A stretch of DNA of 40,548 nucleotides, taken from Spirilliplanes yamanashiensis. GTDB taxonomy: Bacteria > Actinomycetota > Actinomycetes > Mycobacteriales > Micromonosporaceae. The position numbers and the translations under genes were made by a program. The stretch covers positions 1-40,548 of the forward strand of contig NZ_BOOY01000017.1 in the NCBI RefSeq assembly GCF_016863475.1, in the 5' to 3' direction. Positions within the stretch are counted from its first letter, which is position 1; every line of letters begins with the position of its first letter. Positions 23,447 to 32,869 of this stretch are shown here, one piece after another. Below the pieces are notes generated by a model. That model did no database searches. It saw only the letters and a program-made list of their open reading frames with translations, and was not told the origin of the DNA.

Positions 23447-26089
23447 TCACCCGGTCAGCCCCGGCAGCGCACCGAACCGGGCCAGCGCGTCCTCGCCGAC
23501 GACCGACGCGGGCGCCGACTCGGCCCACCGCTCGGCGCAGCGGCGCAGCGAACCGGCGGCCAGCTCGTCGAGCTGGAGCCGGTCCTCGGCCACCTTCCCG
23601 GCCTCGTCGATCTCGTTGGCCGCCAGCTCACGCAGGAACAGCCGGCCGCGCGTGCCCGGGCCCGGGGCGACCGCCTCCAGCACCTTGAAGCTGGTGCCCG
23701 GCACGAACAGCACGCGGTTGTCGGCGTGCCCGGCGCCGTCCGGCTCGAGGATCCGCGTGCGGCGCGCCGTCATCGCCCAGATCAGCACGTCGACCGTGCC
23801 GGTCTGCGGGCCGGGTTCGGTCAGCGCGTTGAGGAAGCCCCACTCGGTGACGACCTTGCGCTCGGTCACCAGGCGCCACTGCTGGGCCGACGGCGACGCG
23901 GTGTACACCGTCGCGCCGCGGTGCGACGGCAGCCGCACCAGGCCCGCCACCACGCACCGGGCGAACGGCACGTGCGGGCCCTTCCGGGCCGCGCGCAGGC
24001 CCGCGTCGATGGCCGAGCCGGCCGGTGACAGGTACAGCCGCACCGCGACGGAGTCGGTGAGCACCTCGTCGGGGTCGGTGTCAGCGGCCCGCTTGAGGCC
24101 GGGGTGCTGCGACAGCACCCGCGTCACCGCCGTGGACAGCGCCGTGAACTCCGTGTTCAGCGAGCGCCGCAGCCAGGCGCGCTCCTCGCCCAGGCCGCGG
24201 CCGGGGATCAGGGCGGACGCCGCCCGCACGGGGGCCTGCTGCAGCCGCGGCGCGCCGCCGCCGGCCGCCGGCGGGTCGGCGGGCGCGGCCACGTCCACCG
24301 CGGGGGTACGCGGCGCGACCGGCGCACCGCCCGGGGCGGGTTTCGGCGCGGCACCCGGCGCACCAGGCGCGGCGGGCGGCACCGCGAGCGGCGCGGTCGG
24401 GGGCGCCGCCGGCGGGATGATCGACGGCGCGGCGGCGACGGGCTGGGCCGGGGCCGGCGGCAGGACCGGGGCGGGGGCCGGGACCGGGGCCGGGGCCGCG
24501 GGCGGGGCCGGGGCCGGGGTCGGCGGCGGGGCCGGTAGGGGCGCCGCGGGTTCGGCCGGCGCCCGGGGCGGGGCGGGCGACGCCGGCGGGCCGACCGGCT
24601 CGGGCGCCGGCTCCGGGCCGGTGTCCGGGGCGAGCACGCCCTGTGCCTGCCCGGGGCGGACGCCGACGCGCAGGGTCTCCAGCGCGCCGATCGACGGGGC
24701 CCGCTGCCCCAGCGCCTCCGCGGTCGCCGGCTCCACCGCGGCCACCGGCAGTGCGGCCTCCTCCGCGGGCGCCGCCGGCTCCTCCCCGAGGCGGCCGCCG
24801 GCGGGCGCCTGCCCGGGGCCCGTGGCGTCGGCCATGGCCTCCGCCAGCGCCGACGCCTGGACCAGCACGCTGTGCTCCCGGGTCGCCGGGTCGAGCCGGT
24901 CGATGACGTCCTGTGCCAGCACCCGCATGCGGGCGGCCTGCTGCTCGTTCGCGTCGTCGAACACGACGGCGCTGCGGTCCGGGTCGAGCCGCGCCGCCCG
25001 GATCCGGGGCGCGTGCCGGGGCGCCTCCGGCGGGCGGATCCACAGTCCACCCTGGATGACCTCGATGACGGCGTCCGCCGCGTACCAGAAGACGGGCCCG
25101 CCGACGGACCGGCCGAAGAACTCGGGGGTGCGGTAGCTCAGCATCACCGGGGCGGGCGGCTGGGCGGTGGGGCGCTCGCGCGGGGCGTAGCCGACCTCGC
25201 GCACGAAGGCGTTCCAGCCCAGCCGGCCGTCGGTGGCGATGGTGTAGACGTCGGGCTTCGCGGGCTCGCCGAGCGGCACCCCGGTCAGGCACACGACCGG
25301 CTCGCCGAGCAGGTCGGCGAGGGCCCGGCCGGGCGTCTCCCCCGGCGGCAGGGCGACCGGCCCGTACGCGGCGAAGCGCACCATCCGGCGGTGCGTCTCG
25401 TCCAGGGTCCGCCAGAACCGCAGCACGTCGTCGAGCGCCACCGGCGGCGTGCCCGGGCAGCCGAGCAGGACGAGCAGGACGTCCGGCTGGCACGGCACGG
25501 ACGAGACCAGCCACTCGCGGGCGGCCCGCACCGCGTCCCCGGCGCCGGCGTGGTGGATCCACGCCCCGGCGGGCAGGGGCTCGGCGACGCCGGTGGAGCT
25601 GGTGGCGTAGTCGGCGGTCAGCGCCCCGTCCCAGGCGGGCGTGGGGAACCGCTTGGCGTCCCACGCGCCGGGCTTGCCCGGCCGGTAGCGCACCCAGCCG
25701 GTCTGGGGGCCGGGGTGCACGAACAGCGACCCGGACGCGCCGGGCAGCACGTCGCCGTGGGCGGCGACCACCGTGCGGCGCAGGCGCTGCGCCAGCCAGG
25801 GGCCGACCAGGGTGCTGCTGCTGCGGTACCGCCCGCACACCACGAGGCGCACCCCGCGCCGGCGGCGGCGGGGCAGCGCGCGGGCGACGGACTCCCACAG
25901 CTCGGCGGGCAGGTCCCCGGCCACGTCCAGGACGACGATGTCGTTCTGGTCGTCCTGGGCGACGTTCATCGCCAGCGCCCGGGCCTCCGCGCTGATGCTG
26001 TTCTCCAGGTGCAGCACCATCGCGTTGCCGACGGTGTGCCCGGCGATGTCCTGCCGGCGCTGGGCCTGGCTGTTGTGCAACGCGAACAC
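23447..26089 (-). CDS. Type VII-associated 880-aa protein with degenerate ART-like C-terminus
   Basis: Not a named family to me. It has no signal peptide or membrane helix. Residues 1-340 look like two related alpha/beta units: VRLVVCGRYRSSSTLVGPWLAQRL near 80-105, and VRFAAYGPVALPPGETPGRALADLL further on. Both recall the C-x-G...LA..L pattern of C80/CHAT-type caspase-like folds but lack a clear His-Cys pair. About 440-650 is Pro/Ala-rich and disordered. About 655-815 resembles an ADP-ribosyltransferase fold: HRG at 723-725, WGFLNA at 750-755, and DNRVLFVPGTSFKVLEAV at 790-807. The last is like the ExE strand EvLlpPGTrFrVl but with the catalytic Glu residues replaced. GTG 26089 lies 4 nt past eccB (RBS AAGGGA), so it is an operon member and probably a structural or regulatory subunit rather than a toxin. 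Confidence 0.75.
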   Translation of the reverse strand: MFALHNSQAQRRQDIAGHTVGNAMVLHLENSISAEARALAMNVAQDDQNDIVVLDVAGDLPAELWESVARALPRRRRRGVRLVVCGRYRSSSTLVGPWLAQRLRRTVVAAHGDVLPGASGSLFVHPGPQTGWVRYRPGKPGAWDAKRFPTPAWDGALTADYATSSTGVAEPLPAGAWIHHAGAGDAVRAAREWLVSSVPCQPDVLLVLLGCPGTPPVALDDVLRFWRTLDETHRRMVRFAAYGPVALPPGETPGRALADLLGEPVVCLTGVPLGEPAKPDVYTIATDGRLGWNAFVREVGYAPRERPTAQPPAPVMLSYRTPEFFGRSVGGPVFWYAADAVIEVIQGGLWIRPPEAPRHAPRIRAARLDPDRSAVVFDDANEQQAARMRVLAQDVIDRLDPATREHSVLVQASALAEAMADATGPGQAPAGGRLGEEPAAPAEEAALPVAAVEPATAEALGQRAPSIGALETLRVGVRPGQAQGVLAPDTGPEPAPEPVGPPASPAPPRAPAEPAAPLPAPPPTPAPAPPAAPAPVPAPAPVLPPAPAQPVAAAPSIIPPAAPPTAPLAVPPAAPGAPGAAPKPAPGGAPVAPRTPAVDVAAPADPPAAGGGAPRLQQAPVRAASALIPGRGLGEERAWLRRSLNTEFTALSTAVTRVLSQHPGLKRAADTDPDEVLTDSVAVRLYLSPAGSAIDAGLRAARKGPHVPFARCVVAGLVRLPSHRGATVYTASPSAQQWRLVTERKVVTEWGFLNALTEPGPQTGTVDVLIWAMTARRTRILEPDGAGHADNRVLFVPGTSFKVLEAVAPGPGTRGRLFLRELAANEIDEAGKVAEDRLQLDELAAGSLRRCAERWAESAPASVVGEDALARFGALPGLTG

Positions 26090-26093
26090 GGCG

Positions 26094-27452
26094 TCATCCC
26101 TTCGGTTGCGCGAGCAGGGCCTGCGCGGTGAGTTCCGGGCCGCTCGGCACGCCGGTCAGCAGGCCGCGCGGTATCGGCACCATGACGCCGTTCGACAGTT
26201 TGAGGTTGCTCATCATGCGGGAGTCCGGCAGGTGGTGCCGCTTGCCCTCGTCCGAGACGAACCAGGGGTCGGGCAGGCGCGGGTTGGCCATCGGCACCGG
26301 GTAGACGAGCATGCCGGCGCCCGGGCGCATGCGGACCGTGGCGCGGCCGTCCGGCGTGAGGCCCGCGTGGTCGGGGGCGGCGAGCACGGGCACCGCGGCC
26401 ACGGCGGGCAGGCCGGGCACGGGCGCCTGCCGCTGGCACAGCACCCGCCCACGCGCCTGCTCGTGCGTCGCCGCCGCCAGGTCGGCGAGCGGCTCGATCA
26501 GCGACCGGTCGTCGGAGCGCGGCGCGGCCACCACGTCGGCCGCGGCGAGCCGGACCGGCTCGTTGCCGGTGGCGGCCTGCAGCAGCACGAACATGGTGCG
26601 GTTGAGCGGCGCCAGGCCGTCGCGGAGCAGCACGAACAGCTGGTCGCCGCCGGTGCCGCGGGGCTGCACGAACAGCTGGCCGATGTCGGCCGCTTCCCCG
26701 CCGATGCGCGGGCCCGCGTCGCCGAGGCCGTCGATGTCGGGCGTGGCGACCGGCGGGCCGTCCGGCAGCAGGTCGAGCCAGGCGCGGGGCGCGGGCAGCG
26801 GGTCGGCGCCGGCGATGCCGAGCGCGACCGGCACGGTGTCCTCCCGCGCGAGGTGCTTGCCGCCGCGCCACACGATGTACGGCGACCCGCCCGCCGTCAC
26901 GTACACGAAGCGGTCGGCCGGCAGCTCCTGGGCCTGCCCGGCGGTGTCGAAGTTCAGGCCGATCTGGTCGTCGGCGTCGCGCGACAGCGAGCTGCCGAGG
27001 CAGGCGAGCCACGGCCCGCGCAGCATCGCGGTGCGGTCGGGCATCGTCTGCGGCGCCCCGGCGATGCCCACCGGCGCGCCGCGCGGCACCCCCTTGAGGG
27101 AGTTGCGGGACACCAGCTGGACCTTCGCCGACGGGCCGTTGATCATCATGGCGGACGCCATGTTGAGCGCCGGGTGCAGCGTGCCGTTGAGCAGGACGTA
27201 CCGGGTGCCGGTCTCCTTCTCGACGATGATGGCGCCGGCCTGCCGCCAGGACGTCTTGCCGCCCGGGACGATCCAGCCGTAGATGCCGAACCCGACGACG
27301 ATCAGCACGGCCAGCAGCAGGCCGACGAGCGTGCCGGTCACCGTGCGCTTCATCGGGTTCTCGCCGGGGGTGGGGTCGCCGATGATGAGCGAGGAGCTCA
27401 TCCGCGCCATCTGGAACTGGTGGGCGTGGACGTGGTCGCGTTGGGTCTGCAT
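26094..27452 (-). CDS. eccB: Type VII secretion protein EccB
   Basis: A 452-aa core subunit of the ESX membrane complex. A cytoplasmic N-terminus (MQTQRDHVHAHQFQMARMSSSLI, the family's usual opening) is followed by one membrane helix at about 37-62 (VTGTLVGLLLAVLIVVGFGIYG). A large extracytoplasmic domain made of R-repeats carries typical EccB sequence (RYVLLNGTLHPALNMASAMM, GIAGAPQTMP). A pair of cysteines in the outer domain (WLACLG and VLCQR) could form the conserved disulphide. The length is close to mycobacterial EccB (about 480-500 aa). It starts 6 nt after eccD. Confidence 0.95.
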   Translation of the reverse strand: MQTQRDHVHAHQFQMARMSSSLIIGDPTPGENPMKRTVTGTLVGLLLAVLIVVGFGIYGWIVPGGKTSWRQAGAIIVEKETGTRYVLLNGTLHPALNMASAMMINGPSAKVQLVSRNSLKGVPRGAPVGIAGAPQTMPDRTAMLRGPWLACLGSSLSRDADDQIGLNFDTAGQAQELPADRFVYVTAGGSPYIVWRGGKHLAREDTVPVALGIAGADPLPAPRAWLDLLPDGPPVATPDIDGLGDAGPRIGGEAADIGQLFVQPRGTGGDQLFVLLRDGLAPLNRTMFVLLQAATGNEPVRLAAADVVAAPRSDDRSLIEPLADLAAATHEQARGRVLCQRQAPVPGLPAVAAVPVLAAPDHAGLTPDGRATVRMRPGAGMLVYPVPMANPRLPDPWFVSDEGKRHHLPDSRMMSNLKLSNGVMVPIPRGLLTGVPSGPELTAQALLAQPKG

Positions 27453-27458
27453 CGGCGG

Positions 27459-28862
27459 TCAGCCGCCCAGCCCGCGGGCCCACGCGTACACGCCCATGAG
27501 CTGCAACGCGAGCGGCAGCACGGCCAGCGCGGTGACGACGTCCAGGATGCGGGCGATGAACTCCCAGATCGGCAGCAGCCGGCGCGGCCAGGGGCGCAGC
27601 GCGGCCATCACCGTCGCGGCGAGCACCACCGCGAGCAGCCCCAGCAGCTGCGCCAGGCGGCCCGGGTCGGCGTCGCGGGCGGACTCGGCGATGAGCATCG
27701 TGTAGCCGGCGCAGCCGGCCACGGTCAGCGCGACCCGCTGCACCAGGCCCATGAACACGCGGGCGCGCAGCAGCAGCGCGCTCGACAGCATGAGGACGAA
27801 CGTGCTGCTGACCCACCCGTCGTGCGCGAGGACGTTCCAGCACAGCACCGGCAGCACCAGGCAGGCGCAGACCACGACGGCGGTGAGGAAGTTGTGCGCC
27901 TCGTCGGCGCGCGCCTGCACCTCGCCGGCCTGGTGCGGCTCGATGTCGTACTGCAGCTCCTCGCCGGTCTTGGGCAGCTGGGGGCCGCGCAGGCGGGCGG
28001 CGCGCAGCACCAGGTTGGGCGCGAAGATGACGAAGGCGAACACGGCCGAGGCGATCGGGGCGGCGGCCGCCGGCCCGTCGAGGGTGTAGGCGGAGCGCAG
28101 CCAGAAGAAGCCGATGACGACGACGGCGGCGGTGGCCAGCACCAGGAACGGCGAGTACAGCAGCGCCGGCGCCCACAGCCGCTGCAGGACGGTCAGCAGC
28201 ACGGCGACGACCATCGCGGCGGCGGCGGCGATGTTGGCGTGCTCGCGCAGCAGCACCCCGCCCGGGTCGCCGTCGACCAGGTTCACCGCCGCGACCGCCA
28301 CGAAGCAGCAGGCCGCCACGCCGAACAGCACGGCCATGGCGCCGTCGGCGGCGTACCGGGCGAACAGCACCGACGCCGGCACGAACACGACGCCGAGGGC
28401 CAGGCCGGTGACGTCGAATGCGAGCGCGTGGCCGTACCAGAACAGCAGCGCCGCCACCACGGCCAGGACGAACCCGGTCACGCCGATGAACAGGTGCCGC
28501 CGGTACGACGGCTGCCAGCGGTCGCCGCGCCGGTTGACCGTCTCGGCGATGCCCTCGGCCAGGTCGTCGTAGTCCAGCGCGGGCAGGGCCTCGGCCGACG
28601 GGCGCAGGTGGAACGTCTCGCCCTCCAGCCAGTCCAGCGACCGGGGGTTCTCGGCCTGGTCGAACGGCTCGCCGCCGAGCCGCTGCAGCGCCCAGGCGGT
28701 GCTGGGCAGCGTGGCGTCGACCGCCGACTGGTCCGCGGTGTGCGCCAGCAGCACCGGCATCAGCGAGGCGACCGTGCTCGACACCGGCACCGCGAGGTCC
28801 ACCCGCCGGTCCGGGCCGACCACCGTGATGCGGCAGACCTCGCTGTCCAGTGTCGTGCCCAT
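27459..28862 (-). CDS. eccD: Type VII secretion protein EccD
   Basis: A 467-aa core membrane subunit of the ESX complex. Residues 1-95 form the ubiquitin-like (YukD) cytoplasmic domain (CRITVVGPDRRVDLAVPVS ... WLEGETFHLRP). About eleven membrane helices follow from residue 120 (HLFIGVTGFVLAVVAALLFW) to the C-terminus (ALAVLPLALQLMGVYAW). In known complexes EccD dimers form most of the transmembrane ring around EccC. ATG 28862 begins one base after the eccC stop (TGA-C-ATG), so translation is coupled. Confidence 0.95.
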   Translation of the reverse strand: MGTTLDSEVCRITVVGPDRRVDLAVPVSSTVASLMPVLLAHTADQSAVDATLPSTAWALQRLGGEPFDQAENPRSLDWLEGETFHLRPSAEALPALDYDDLAEGIAETVNRRGDRWQPSYRRHLFIGVTGFVLAVVAALLFWYGHALAFDVTGLALGVVFVPASVLFARYAADGAMAVLFGVAACCFVAVAAVNLVDGDPGGVLLREHANIAAAAAMVVAVLLTVLQRLWAPALLYSPFLVLATAAVVVIGFFWLRSAYTLDGPAAAAPIASAVFAFVIFAPNLVLRAARLRGPQLPKTGEELQYDIEPHQAGEVQARADEAHNFLTAVVVCACLVLPVLCWNVLAHDGWVSSTFVLMLSSALLLRARVFMGLVQRVALTVAGCAGYTMLIAESARDADPGRLAQLLGLLAVVLAATVMAALRPWPRRLLPIWEFIARILDVVTALAVLPLALQLMGVYAWARGLGG

Positions 28863-28863
28863 G

Positions 28864-31800
28864 TCACCTCTCCCCCGCGTCGACCCAGCCGGTCTGGATC
28901 AGGCTGACGTTGCGTCGTGTCACGAGCTGTGCGCGGCCCGGTGGCAGCTTGCGCGGGGTGGCCTCGCCGACGAACCTGCCCTCGTCCTTGGGGTAGGAGA
29001 GCAGCGTCACCGGCGTGCCCAGTTCCCACATCCGCCGGATCGCCGGGTCCATCATGGCCCGCATCGCACCCGAGGTGGAACGCGCGATGACCAGATGCAG
29101 CCCGATGTTTGCCCCTTGGGACAACATCGGCATGAGCGGGTCGAGCACGGGCCCGGTGGACATGCCGCCGGTGAACAGCTCGTAGTCGTCGATCACGAAG
29201 AACAGCTCCGGGCCGGTCCACCAGTCGCGCCGCTTCAGCCGGTCCGAGGTGATGTCCTGGCCGGGCATCCGGCGGCCCATCGACACCCCGGCCTGCTTGG
29301 CCAGCTCGGCCGCGGTCTCCGCGGTGACGGCGTAACCCGCCCGGTACTCGGGGGCGATCGCCTTCTCCAGGTCGCGGCGGGTGTCGGCGAGCACCACCTT
29401 CGCCTCGTCGGGCGTGAAGCGCTGCTGGATGGCGCGCAGCACCACCCGCAGCGCGTTCGTCTTGCCGGTCTCGTTGTCGCCCATCACGATCATGTGCGGG
29501 GTGACCATGAAGTCGTGCCACACCTCGGCCAGGCGCTGCTCGTCGCGGCCGATGCAGACGGCGAACGCCGGCTTCGGCGCCGGAAGCTGCTCGACCGGCA
29601 GGCGGGCGGGCAGCATCCGCACCTGCGGCGCCGGCCGGCCCGGCCAGAACAGGCCGATCTCCTCGACGATCGACTTCGTGGCCTCCGCCAGGTCGCCCGT
29701 CGTGGAGCTGCCGTCGACGCGGGGCAGCGCGCCGAGGAAGTGCAGCGCCCCCGCGGTCATGCCCCGGCCGGGACGGTTCGGCACCAGCGCGGCCTTGCGG
29801 GAGCCGATCTCCGACTCCATCGCCTCGCCGAGGCGCAGCTCGAACTTCGTGCCCAGCAGGTCGCGCAGCCAGGGCCGGATCTCCGACCAGCGGGTCGCGG
29901 TCACCACCACGTGGATGCCGAAGGACAGGCCGCGGGAGGTCAGCTCGCTGAACGCCTTCTCCAGGTCGGGGAAGTCCTGCTTGACGGTGAACCAGCCGTC
30001 CACCATCAGGAAGACGTGGCCGTGCGGGTCGTCGACCTCGCCGCGGCGGCGGGCCGCCAGGTACGCGCCGATGGAGTCGAAGCCGCGCTCGGCGAACAGC
30101 GCCTCGCGGTACTCCATCACCTGGCGCACCTCCTCGATGGTGCGCACCACGCGGTCGTGCTCCATCCGGGACGCGATGGAGCCGACGTGCGGCAGGCCGA
30201 CCAGCGACATGATGCCGCCGCCGCCGAAGTCGAGCCCGTAGAACTGCACCTCCTCCGGGGTGTTGGACAGCGCCAGGCTCAGCACGAGGCTGCGCAGCAG
30301 GGTCGACTTGCCGCTCTGCGGGGCGCCGGCGATGCCGATGTGCCCGTCGGCGCCCTCCAGGTCGGCGATCAGCAGGTCGCGCATCTGGTCGTGCGGGCGG
30401 TCCACCACGCCGACCGGCACGCGCAGCCGCCCGCGCATCTCCACCGGCTCGACGGTCATGCCGCGCTCCGGGTCCGGCACGATGGTGGGCAGCAGCGAGT
30501 CCAGGCTCGGCGCCTCGTCCAGCGGCGGCAGCCAGATCTGCCGGGCCGGCGGGCCGGAGCCCTGGAGCCGGTCGACGAGCACGTCCATCAGCATCGGCGC
30601 GTCCGACCCGGTCTTCGCCTCCGCCGCCTCGTCGGGGCGGCCGGCGTCCACCGGCTCGTCGGCGTCCACGGTCACGGCCGCGCCCTGCGGGTAGCTGCTG
30701 AACGGCACCACGTCGGCCAGCACCCGGTGCCGGCCGCCGGAGATCTCCGCCGGGCCGGTGCGCACGTACGGGCCGGACACGTAGGCGCCCTTGAACCGGA
30801 TGAGGTTGCTGGTGTCCATCTTCAGGTAGCCGCTGCCCGGCGCCGACGGCAGCTCGTAGGCGCTGCCGACGCCGATGACCGCGCGGGACTCCATCGACGA
30901 GAACGTGCGCAGGGCGATCCGGTACGACAGGTGGCCCTCCACCCGGTTGATCCGGCCCTCGTCCAGGCGCTGCGAGGCGAGCAGCAGGTGCACGCCGAGG
31001 CTGCGGCCCAGCCGGCCGATGGACACGAACAGGTCCATGAACTCGGCCTTGCTCGACAGCAGCTCGCTGAACTCGTCGACGATGAGCAGCAGCACCGGGA
31101 ACGGCGCCAGCGCCGCCCCGCCCGCGCGGGCCTTCTCGTAGTCGAACACCGACGCGTAGCCGCTGGCGCGCAGCAGCTCCTGCCGCCGGTTCATCTCGCC
31201 GTTCAGGGCGTCCTGCATGCGGTCGACCAGGGGCAGCTCGTCCTGCAGGTTCGTGATGACGGCGGAGGTGTGCGGCAGCCGCTCCATGCCGAGGAACGTG
31301 GCGCCGCCCTTGAAGTCCACCAGCACCAGGTTGAGGATCTCCGACGAGTGGGTGGCGGCCAGCGCGCACACCAGGGTGCGCAGCAGCTCGCTCTTGCCGG
31401 AGCCGGTCGCGCCGATGATGAGGCCGTGCGGGCCCATGCCGCCCTGCGCCGACTCCTTCAGGTCCAGCTCGACGACCTCGCCGTCCTCCGTGACGCCGAT
31501 CGGCACCTGGAGCCGCGCCCGCTGCGGCTGGCGGGCCCGCCACAGCGGGTTCAGGTCGAAGGACTGCGCGTCGCGGATGCCCAGCAGCGTGGTCAGCTCG
31601 AAGTCGCTCGTCATCGGCTCGTCGACGATCTCCAGCGTGCCGCTGGTGCGCTTCGGCGCCAGGACCCGGGCGAGCGACTCCGCGCCGGCCGCGGTCAGCT
31701 CGTCGCGGGCGGCGCTGCCGGTGGTGTCGCCGGCCGGGAACTCCACCGTGGACCCCGCGACGGTGAGGCGCAGTGTGCGCGGGCCGCCCGGCAGGGCGCC

Positions 31801-32838
31801 CGTCGCGTCGAGCAGCACGACGTTGCGGATGCCGCCGCCGAGCAGCCGGGAACCGGCCGGGATGGCGGCCCGGTGCGCGACCACCACCACGAACGGCTCG
31901 GTGACGCTGGGCCGCACCGACTTGTCGTGGTCGCCGCGGTCGCCGACCTCCGGGCCGAGCAGCGTCATCAGCTCGTCGTGGTCGCCGGCGAACAGCCGCA
32001 GCGGCCCGGCGGCGTCCTCCGCGCTCGGGTGGGCGTTGTGCGGCAGCCACTTCACCCAGTCCCACTCCGCCTGCCGCACCGCGTCGTCGCACAGCACCGC
32101 CACGCGCAGCTCGTCCGGCGCGTGGAACGTGACGAGCTGGCCGATCATCGCGCGCAGCAGGCCCAGCGCGGGCTCCGGCTCGCCCGCGAACTCCACGCTG
32201 CTGAAGCTGTGCAGGCCCACCGACACGGGCACGTCCGGCACCGTCCGGTACGCCTCGGCGAACCGCCGCAGGGAGATCGACGACAGCGGCTCCAGGTCCT
32301 CGATCGGCTTGGTCGACGGGGGCACGTAGTCGACGGCGGACCGCTGCCGGCCCAGCCCGATGCGGACCCGCCCGAAGTCGTCGTTCGCGGCGCGCCGCTC
32401 CCACAACCGGCTGCTCATGGCGATCGACCACAGGGCCGTCGGGTCGGGGTTGTTCCACACCACCGCCTGGCGCTGCTGCTCCGCCGTCTCCCGGGCCTTG
32501 CGGCGCAGCTGGGCGATGTAGCGCAGGAAGTCGCGCCGCTCCCCCAGCATCTTGCGCTTGCGCTCGCCGGCCGCCCGGCCGATCTGCATGAGACCCATCG
32601 AGATCATGCCCAGGGCCATCACGCCGCCCATGACGTACATGACCGGCGAGCGGCTCGTCACGCCGTACATGAGCATCATGCCGCCCATGCCGAGGCCCAT
32701 CGGCACCATCATGAAGAACGACCGGAAGTCCGGCGGGGCCTCCTCGGCCATCACCGGGGGCTCCTGCAACTCCACCTGCCCGTCGGGCATCTCCGGTCCG
32801 GCGGCGCGCGGTGGCCGCTTCACGGTGACAGTGCTCAT
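28864..32838 (-). CDS. eccC: Type VII secretion ATPase EccC (fused, three FtsK/SpoIIIE domains)
   Basis: The 1324-aa motor ATPase of the ESX machine, in single-chain form (EccCa+EccCb fused). Two membrane helices lie at about 40-85 (FFMMVPMGLGMGGMMLMYG and VMYVMGGVMALGMISMG). A DUF-type stalk region leads to three ATPase domains. D1 has Walker A GATGSGKS (476-483) and Walker B LLIVDE (585-589), so it is competent. D2 has GAPQSGKS (838-845) but VDGW in place of DE (about 946). D3 has GDNETGKT (1120-1127) and VIDDYE. D2 and D3 thus look catalytically weakened, as in characterised EccC where they bind substrate. ATG 32838 has RBS GAGGGAG; longer frames are not supported. Confidence 0.96.
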   Translation of the reverse strand: MSTVTVKRPPRAAGPEMPDGQVELQEPPVMAEEAPPDFRSFFMMVPMGLGMGGMMLMYGVTSRSPVMYVMGGVMALGMISMGLMQIGRAAGERKRKMLGERRDFLRYIAQLRRKARETAEQQRQAVVWNNPDPTALWSIAMSSRLWERRAANDDFGRVRIGLGRQRSAVDYVPPSTKPIEDLEPLSSISLRRFAEAYRTVPDVPVSVGLHSFSSVEFAGEPEPALGLLRAMIGQLVTFHAPDELRVAVLCDDAVRQAEWDWVKWLPHNAHPSAEDAAGPLRLFAGDHDELMTLLGPEVGDRGDHDKSVRPSVTEPFVVVVAHRAAIPAGSRLLGGGIRNVVLLDATGALPGGPRTLRLTVAGSTVEFPAGDTTGSAARDELTAAGAESLARVLAPKRTSGTLEIVDEPMTSDFELTTLLGIRDAQSFDLNPLWRARQPQRARLQVPIGVTEDGEVVELDLKESAQGGMGPHGLIIGATGSGKSELLRTLVCALAATHSSEILNLVLVDFKGGATFLGMERLPHTSAVITNLQDELPLVDRMQDALNGEMNRRQELLRASGYASVFDYEKARAGGAALAPFPVLLLIVDEFSELLSSKAEFMDLFVSIGRLGRSLGVHLLLASQRLDEGRINRVEGHLSYRIALRTFSSMESRAVIGVGSAYELPSAPGSGYLKMDTSNLIRFKGAYVSGPYVRTGPAEISGGRHRVLADVVPFSSYPQGAAVTVDADEPVDAGRPDEAAEAKTGSDAPMLMDVLVDRLQGSGPPARQIWLPPLDEAPSLDSLLPTIVPDPERGMTVEPVEMRGRLRVPVGVVDRPHDQMRDLLIADLEGADGHIGIAGAPQSGKSTLLRSLVLSLALSNTPEEVQFYGLDFGGGGIMSLVGLPHVGSIASRMEHDRVVRTIEEVRQVMEYREALFAERGFDSIGAYLAARRRGEVDDPHGHVFLMVDGWFTVKQDFPDLEKAFSELTSRGLSFGIHVVVTATRWSEIRPWLRDLLGTKFELRLGEAMESEIGSRKAALVPNRPGRGMTAGALHFLGALPRVDGSSTTGDLAEATKSIVEEIGLFWPGRPAPQVRMLPARLPVEQLPAPKPAFAVCIGRDEQRLAEVWHDFMVTPHMIVMGDNETGKTNALRVVLRAIQQRFTPDEAKVVLADTRRDLEKAIAPEYRAGYAVTAETAAELAKQAGVSMGRRMPGQDITSDRLKRRDWWTGPELFFVIDDYELFTGGMSTGPVLDPLMPMLSQGANIGLHLVIARSTSGAMRAMMDPAIRRMWELGTPVTLLSYPKDEGRFVGEATPRKLPPGRAQLVTRRNVSLIQTGWVDAGER

Positions 32839-32869
32839 GCCGCTCCCTCGTCGGCGCGCCGGCGCCCGG

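Noticed and set aside
23447-26089. Active ADP-ribosylating toxin
   Set aside because: The positions expected for the catalytic Ser and Glu residues are replaced, there is no secretion head, and it sits inside the core secretion operon without an immunity gene.
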